From assembly GCA_029891345.1 (NCBI GenBank), contig CM057006.1:47125556-47189555 (forward strand): 64,000 nt of DNA, given 5' to 3'. Origin of the DNA: Dryococelus australis (Eukaryota > Arthropoda > Insecta > Phasmatodea > Phasmatidae). A program made the position numbers and the translations under genes. Positions within the stretch are counted from its first letter, which is position 1. Each line of letters starts with the position of its first letter. Under the pieces are notes generated by a model. That model searched no databases and was not told where the DNA came from. It worked only from the letters and a program-made list of their open reading frames with translations. Positions 59,040-64,000 of the stretch are shown here, piece after piece.

Positions 59040-59330
59040 GATGCGTATGGTACTAATTGGAGCCGTCTGCCTTTTTCCAAGGGCAGACCTGTTATTCAGG
59101 CCAGCAGGAAGAATGGATGAGATACGCAATGAGATGGGGTGAAGCACCAGCAGAACAACAACAGGAGATGAAACGTGAATGGTCCACAAAAACTACCACA
59201 TCATGGCCCTTATCCACCATTTCCCACATGAAAATACCCCTATGAAAAATTTTTCTCTGCAGGGGACCTGGAATTGAATTAGGGATCTTAATGTGAAGAA
59301 TAGTGCTCAAACCATGGCATGCTTGGTTGA
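59040..59330 (-). mobile_element. Old tRNA-derived SINE copy, CpG-decayed
   Basis: The minus strand shows a B-box-like AATTCAATTCCAGGTCC, then TTTTCATGTGGGAAATGG, CACGTTTCATCTCCTG and GGTGCTTCACCCCATCTCAT, a diverged version of the SINE body in the right order. It lacks most CpGs of the consensus. Confidence 0.6.
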
Positions 59331-59611
59331 AGGAAGGTAAAGGAAAAATCTGAACCAACAGTGCAAATACATTTACTAGTATAACACAATTTTTTTTTCT
59401 GCCCATATTCTCCTAAACAAGAGAATTTTTACCAATTCACTGTGAAAATGTTTTTTACCATATTCAATCCTAGGTATTTTTACAATACTTTGCCCACGAA
59501 AAATAAAGTTCCTAAACTTTTACACAGAAAATGTACTTCCCTAACAAGTTATGTAGGTCCTAGTTACAACCTAGAATGAGTTACCTGTTTCTTATTCAGT
59601 TATTCATAGTT

Positions 59612-59993
59612 AAAAGCTATTCACGATAAAGTGAGCACTCTTGAAATCAACCTTAGAAAAAAGTCACTGCGCCTGCCTGCATATATTTGAACAGGCACAC
59701 TAAGTGACATGCACTCATTAATGTTGGTAACGATGGACAGAAAGTAGTTATATATCTTAACGTCGAATGAAAATTGTTAGGAAACCATTTGTGTTCACAT
59801 AAATTATTTCTTTCGCTTTCTGTTTATTTTAATGCATTAAAGTGTGAAAATGTGAGCAGATTTGTAAAATATTTAGTTTTGTAATGAGTTCACAGTTTCA
59901 CTTAACTGAAGCATGAATAAAGTGATGAGGTCCACGGCAATGTTAATTTTACATAAGGTGGAAGAATACACAACATGCATACAAGTAGATCTT
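59612..59993 (+). mobile_element. MITE family 1, right end missing
   Basis: The left end AAAGCTATTCACGATAAAGTG and internal blocks are clear to CAAGTAGATCTT, after which it breaks off near a G12 run at 60006-60017. Confidence 0.83.
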
Positions 59994-60789
59994 GGCACTT
60001 GTATGGGGGGGGGGGGGGTGGTGGAAAAGCACTTTTTACTATATACTGGCACTGGTAGAGACATTGAGACGTGTCTTGTGAATTAACATATGAAAAAAAA
60101 TTAACACTGGACTACTACATTGATTTTGTACCAGTGTTCCACAATGTGAGTGAACAGTCGCATACAAATATGAAAAGAGGGATTCATGACAGACACAATA
60201 CTATACCACTGGGGTGTGAACCCACAACTGGAATGCCAAAGCCAAATAACAATGTTTATCAGGAGCATGAAGCATTCAGTTACAAGTATAGCTTAGCTTA
60301 TACCTTATCTAAATTAATGTTCTGATGAAGTACATTAACTGTATAAGCTATTAACATAAAATTAAGTATATGAAGTGTACATTAACATAAAACTAAGTAC
60401 ATTAACTGTAAATTAATCTAAAATTACATTCAAAATAATTTATTTCTACTTACAGTTGTATAAATTTAAGTTATTTATTTATTATACCACTACTAAGTTT
60501 GATTAATGTTAAAATTTCGAAATTATGGTTAAATGGTGAAATATTCTGAACTATACATGTGGTATTAATGCACAAATTCAAGAACAAAAAATATACCACT
60601 CACTTTCTTGTGTTAAAAGCCATTTTTGAGGACAGTGCATTCTAACAATGTTATAGTCATTTTTAGAAAACTATTCAATGAGAATACCAATGATAATTTC
60701 CATTTCCTTGTAGTAAATTTTGTTTCGTATAATTTCCGAGGTTTAATCCTTATTAGCACGTTATATCTACTTAACAAGACATTTCACTA

Positions 60790-61260
60790 TGCCACCAGAT
60801 TTTGATTACACGCTGTTTTTTGAAAAGTGGCACAAACATATTGTTACAAGTCCAAATGCTTCATCAAACTGGTTAACCCTTACCTCATTACACCTGTAAC
60901 TCATATTTTTGACATCATCATCTGCTGAACTGAAGAAGTGGAGGGAGTATTGGACCCAGTCATGCAAATGGGATTACACAGAAGTCTTGGCCGTAAAGGA
61001 ATGTTTTCCTGCACTTGAATAATTTACAGAATTGCCAGAGAATGGCAGTGTGGAAGATAATTTAGATTTAGAGAGACTACTCACAGCTATAAACACTGCT
61101 TTGCATTTCTGGATGGCAGTTCCTGTGTGGCATATTCTGTGCAGTATGTTACTGGAGTGGAAAAGCAAAATGGACTTTGAGACACTGAAGAAAACCCCTC
61201 ATAGCAGAATGCAGGAGTACATGACTGCAAGAATGGCAAGGGTCAGAGCAGCATAAGAGC
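60790..61260 (+). pseudogene. Coding-like remnant of unknown family
   Basis: Successive plus-strand frames look protein-like: MPPDFDYTLFFEKWHKHIVT at 60790, then after a break ELKKWREYWTQSCKWDY, then at 61032-61256 a clean frame beginning MPENGSVEDNLDLERLLTAI and ending MTARMARVRAA. At least two stops interrupt the frame. The residue mix (many aromatic and charged residues) differs from chance AT-rich frames. I cannot name a family. It may be a retropseudogene inside the intron or a fragment of a transposon protein. Confidence 0.3.
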
Positions 61261-61790
61261 AGCAACTGGAGAGTGCAATGATACAATGAGAGTGTTTGAG
61301 GTGCTCTGAAGCTAACAGTGTGTGGAAACTGTGGTTAATCTGAGACACATTACAGAGGCAGGACTAGTTTGATGAAAGACTGAGATTTTTTTATGTTATG
61401 TACATATAAGCTGCTTATACTAGTGTCAACAGTAGGCATAAATAATAGCCAATATACAGAAACTATGTTTTTTTCTACATTGCCTAGTATCGTCCAAAAC
61501 TGGAGATTTGAATTTAACTTTCTAATATAATTTTTTAATTTACCTTTCAAACTCTGTATCACATTATGCACCTGGCTATGTCCAAATTACTGCATTAATA
61601 GTCAAAAATTAACTTTTGCACTGTGTGACAAATAAAACTGGTAGGTAGAAGCACATTTTAAATATTTTTTCTGCAGAAAATTATACCTATAAACCAAAAA
61701 TAAAAACCAAACATTTAAATGGCACACATTTGGATAGCTGTAAGCCTGAATGGAACACACACAAATAAAAAGGTTGAGAATAACACCTAC

Positions 61791-61987
61791 CTTCTTTCAC
61801 AGACTGGACATACACTGGATTGTCACCGGATACCTTCATACCGTAACCATGTTCATCTTTATTAACTATAACTGTAACTACAGGCACGTGATGAGGGCTC
61901 AAACTACTGTCCAGTGGTGTACTGACAGAAGACGGCCTGGATCCTATGGAGCGACGGAATGATGGGCCATTTGACAGCCCTGTTGGC
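61791..61987 (-). CDS. RhoGEF2: PDZ-RhoGEF family gene, first visible exon
   Basis: This 197 bp exon contributes 65 full codons. It starts in phase 2 after the acceptor TGTTTCAG and ends in phase 1 at the donor GTAGGT. The first ~35 residues are serine/proline-rich and probably disordered (SFRRSIGSRPSSVSTPLDSS). The PDZ domain then opens with VVTVIVNKDEHGYGMKVSGD followed by NPVYVQSVKE. The carboxylate-binding loop GYGMKV and the motif SGDNPVYVQSV are those of PDZ-RhoGEF/LARG and Drosophila RhoGEF2. In flies that protein activates Rho1 downstream of G-alpha-12/13 to drive apical constriction, which is family knowledge. The RGS, DH, PH and other domains would lie downstream (lower coordinates) outside what I can see. 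Earlier N-terminal exons would lie above 61987, probably beyond the window. Confidence 0.9.
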
Positions 61988-62688
61988 CTGAAACACACAT
62001 GGAACACAGAACTGAGTGAAAACTGTAAATTTCATTCCTATACACTTTGCCTCAAATAAATGTCATAATAAAGTTCCAGCATAAAACAGCATTTGTAGGG
62101 TATAAGTAAGGTAAAGACCATAGTAAAACAAAAGTGTTTAATTCATTTTGATTGAATTAATATAAACATAAAAAATTCTACTTTAGGAAAAACCATTGCA
62201 TGTATGGATATTCACTTATTTTTTTCAAACGTATCTCATCCAGACTAGAAAAAAAAAACATTTTCCTGTCCATTTTTACCCTTCAAATAGGGTATATATC
62301 AAATAAGAGGGATAAATAAGCAACAACTTTTAACACATGCTCAGAAGGGCAAAAATTAAGCACAGCAGACAATTCCCTGTAAAATGTGCTATATTTTAAT
62401 ATATGATTCATAAAAAATATATATATATATAAACTAAATTCATGTCTTCCTTATAAACTAACTATTTATGGAAGTCCTCTTTATGGTTCTGTATTATATC
62501 ATATTTATCACTACATGTGGTGCATTAAAATTATTTTGTACTTGTTAGATAGTAAAATATAGAGACCAAATATGTTATTTTGAATTTAAATTTTCCTTTA
62601 CTAAGCACACTTTTTTCGTGTCCTTTCTTTACTCCTACTGGATCGTGGCCGAAAGTTTTTGAGAGTGAAAATTTAAAGTTTTAAGGAT
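61988..62688 (-). other. Presumed upstream intron of the PDZ gene
   Basis: AT-rich and CpG-poor, without a recognised exon. It ends at the acceptor of the exon below it. Confidence 0.5.
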
Positions 62689-62856
<168 letters not shown>

Positions 62857-63024
62857 CTTTAAATTGCAGAAAAAAAATTATAAGTCGTTGGCGACTGGAG
62901 ATAGGTAGGGGCATGTCCAAGTCTTCAACTCTGTGGAAGACGAAGCCATAGTCGTATGATTTCGTCTTTGATTAAAAAATCTTATAAAAATTGTGATATT
63001 TTTGTTTTAAGCAGTAGATTTTGT

Positions 63025-63140
63025 TTAAGAAAGTGGCCAAAGGTCAAGGTCGCATGACAGTCAAGGTCAATGTTGCTTGTCATGATTCCTGCTATTGTGA
63101 GGCAAATCGACTTTCTCAGTGTGTTTCCACAATTGTTTTA
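63025..63140 (+). repeat. Duplicated TCAAGGTCA-containing block, copy 1
   Basis: The block GGTCAAGGTCGCATGA, GATTCCTGCTATTGTGAGG, TTTCTCAGTGTGTTT matches 63795-63925 in order. The extended half-site TCAAGGTCA is a binding sequence of monomeric nuclear receptors, but within a repeat this may have no function. Confidence 0.6.
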
Positions 63141-63176
63141 TAAACAAAACTAGCTTTTACCCGCTGCTTTACACAT

Positions 63177-63470
63177 GGCCCCACTATCGGGTGCTCTACC
63201 CTCTGGGCTACTACGATCCCACTATAGGATTCTCTACCCACTGAGCTACTGCGGCCCCACTATCGGGTTCTCTAGCCATTGGGCTACTGCGACCCCACTA
63301 TCGGATGCTCTACCCAGAGCACTACTGCGGCCCCACTATATGGTTCTCTCTACCTACTGAGCTACTGCGGCCTCCACTATTGGGTTCTCCACCCACTATC
63401 GGGTTCTCTACCCACTGAGCTACTACGGCTCCACTATTAGGTTCTCTACCCACTAAGCTGCTGTGGCTCT
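63177..63470 (-). repeat. Tandem array of about eight tRNA-5'-half-like units
   Basis: On the minus strand each ~38 bp unit reads roughly GCCGCAGTAGCTCAGTGGG followed by TAGAGAACCCGATAGTGGG. The part TAGCTCAGTGGG matches the Pol III A-box consensus, and GCCGCAGTAGCTCAGTGGG TAGAGA resembles the acceptor and D-arm of a tRNA. No B box accompanies any unit. Units differ by a few substitutions, and one is truncated near 63380. It may be an amplified SINE head. No other repeat in the window has this organisation. Confidence 0.8.
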
Positions 63471-63794
63471 TGGAAAAGAATGTAAGCCAGCCCATAGACG
63501 AAAAAGAAAGGAGAAATTTTTAACAATGCTTTTTTATGCAGTAATCCTAAGAAAAGTTTAATCCAGAACCTATGTATATCCCTAATCATAATTTTTTTTA
63601 AACCTTTGGGATATTTTACTGGGGTAAAAAGTAGCCTATGTCACTCTCTGGACCTCCAACTATAACTGTGCAAAAAATCACGATCAATTGCTTCATTTTG
63701 ACGTGAAAGAAGAACAAAACAAACACACTTTCAAATTTATTTATACAGTAGTACAAGGATGTAGCTTTTTTCCCTTCATCCTTAGTGTATATGT

Positions 63795-63925
63795 CGACCA
63801 AAATGGTGGTCAAGGTCACGGTCGGATGATATTATGGTTCCTGCTATTGAGAGCAGGGCAAATGGTTTTTCTCAGAGTGTTTGCATGTTTTCTCTTCATC
63901 CTTAAAACAAAAATTGTGTATTTAA
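63795..63925 (+). repeat. Duplicated TCAAGGTCA-containing block, copy 2
   Basis: It matches the 63025-63140 block: GGTCAAGGTCACGGTCGGAT, GGTTCCTGCTATTGAGAGC and TTTCTCAGAGTGTTTGC. The ~650 bp between the copies holds the A-box array. Confidence 0.6.
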
Positions 63926-64000
63926 TAGTTACAAACTAAATAACGTTTTACCTTGGCTTGTATAACTGACTTCCTCTCCTAAAGAGAAGTGCATGTGTGT

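Larger units (their letters stand above)
54172..61790 (-). other. Intron between PDZ exons 1 and 2 (about 7.6 kb)
   Basis: Donor GTAGGT follows the upstream exon and CTGCAG precedes the downstream exon. It contains two MITE family 1 copies, an old SINE and two unidentified coding-like patches (57770-58300 and 60790-61260). CpG is strongly reduced. Confidence 0.78.

Noticed and set aside
63177-63470. Cluster of tRNA genes
   Set aside because: The units are only ~38 bp, with no anticodon arm, T arm or B box.

Overview
This is eukaryotic genomic DNA from an arthropod, most likely an insect. It is AT-rich and intron-dominated, carries many short non-autonomous DNA transposons (MITEs), a tRNA-derived SINE, a mariner-type transposase remnant and a Ty3/Gypsy fossil, and has no bacterial operon structure. 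The only host gene I can identify with confidence is on the minus strand: three exons (61791-61987, 54122-54171, 47064-47121) that join in frame into most of a PDZ domain. The core motifs GDNPVYVQSVKE, GGAAERAGLHSGDKIIK and VNGVNV are those of the PDZ-RhoGEF family (Drosophila RhoGEF2; vertebrate ARHGEF11/12). The order (insect group) is not determined; a hemimetabolous insect is only a guess.

Layout. 1-43.9 kb is a transposon-rich tract with normal CpG content and no confident host exon. It holds at least nine complete or partial copies of a ~420 bp TA-flanked MITE, two copies of a second MITE with the same ends, two ~770 bp fold-back elements flanked by TTAA, several single TIR elements (14.4-15.9, 16.6-17.2, 31.9-32.8, 40.1-40.8 and 41.8-42.4 kb), a repeat family called R here (about five pieces), SINEs, a broken Ty3/Gypsy 3' end with its LTR (9.75-10.9 kb), and three GC-rich islands (13.0, 22.4 and 37.0 kb) that could be promoters. 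43.9-64 kb is AT-richer, poorer in transposons and clearly CpG-depleted. It contains the three PDZ exons and their two introns of ~7.0 and ~7.6 kb.

The CpG contrast fits germline methylation of a transcribed gene body on the right and largely unmethylated DNA on the left. SINE copies inside the right part have lost the CpGs that copies on the left keep. The exon completing the last PDZ strand was not found, so the next intron is long or the exon lies outside the window.

The most unusual items are a tandem array of about eight ~38 bp units at 63.18-63.47 kb, each resembling the 5' half of a tRNA with a near-consensus Pol III A box on the minus strand; the 1.5 kb TIR element at 14.4 kb with two kinds of short subterminal repeats; and the two MITE families that share termini but not interiors. 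No complete autonomous element, CRISPR array, operon or functional RNA gene was recognised.
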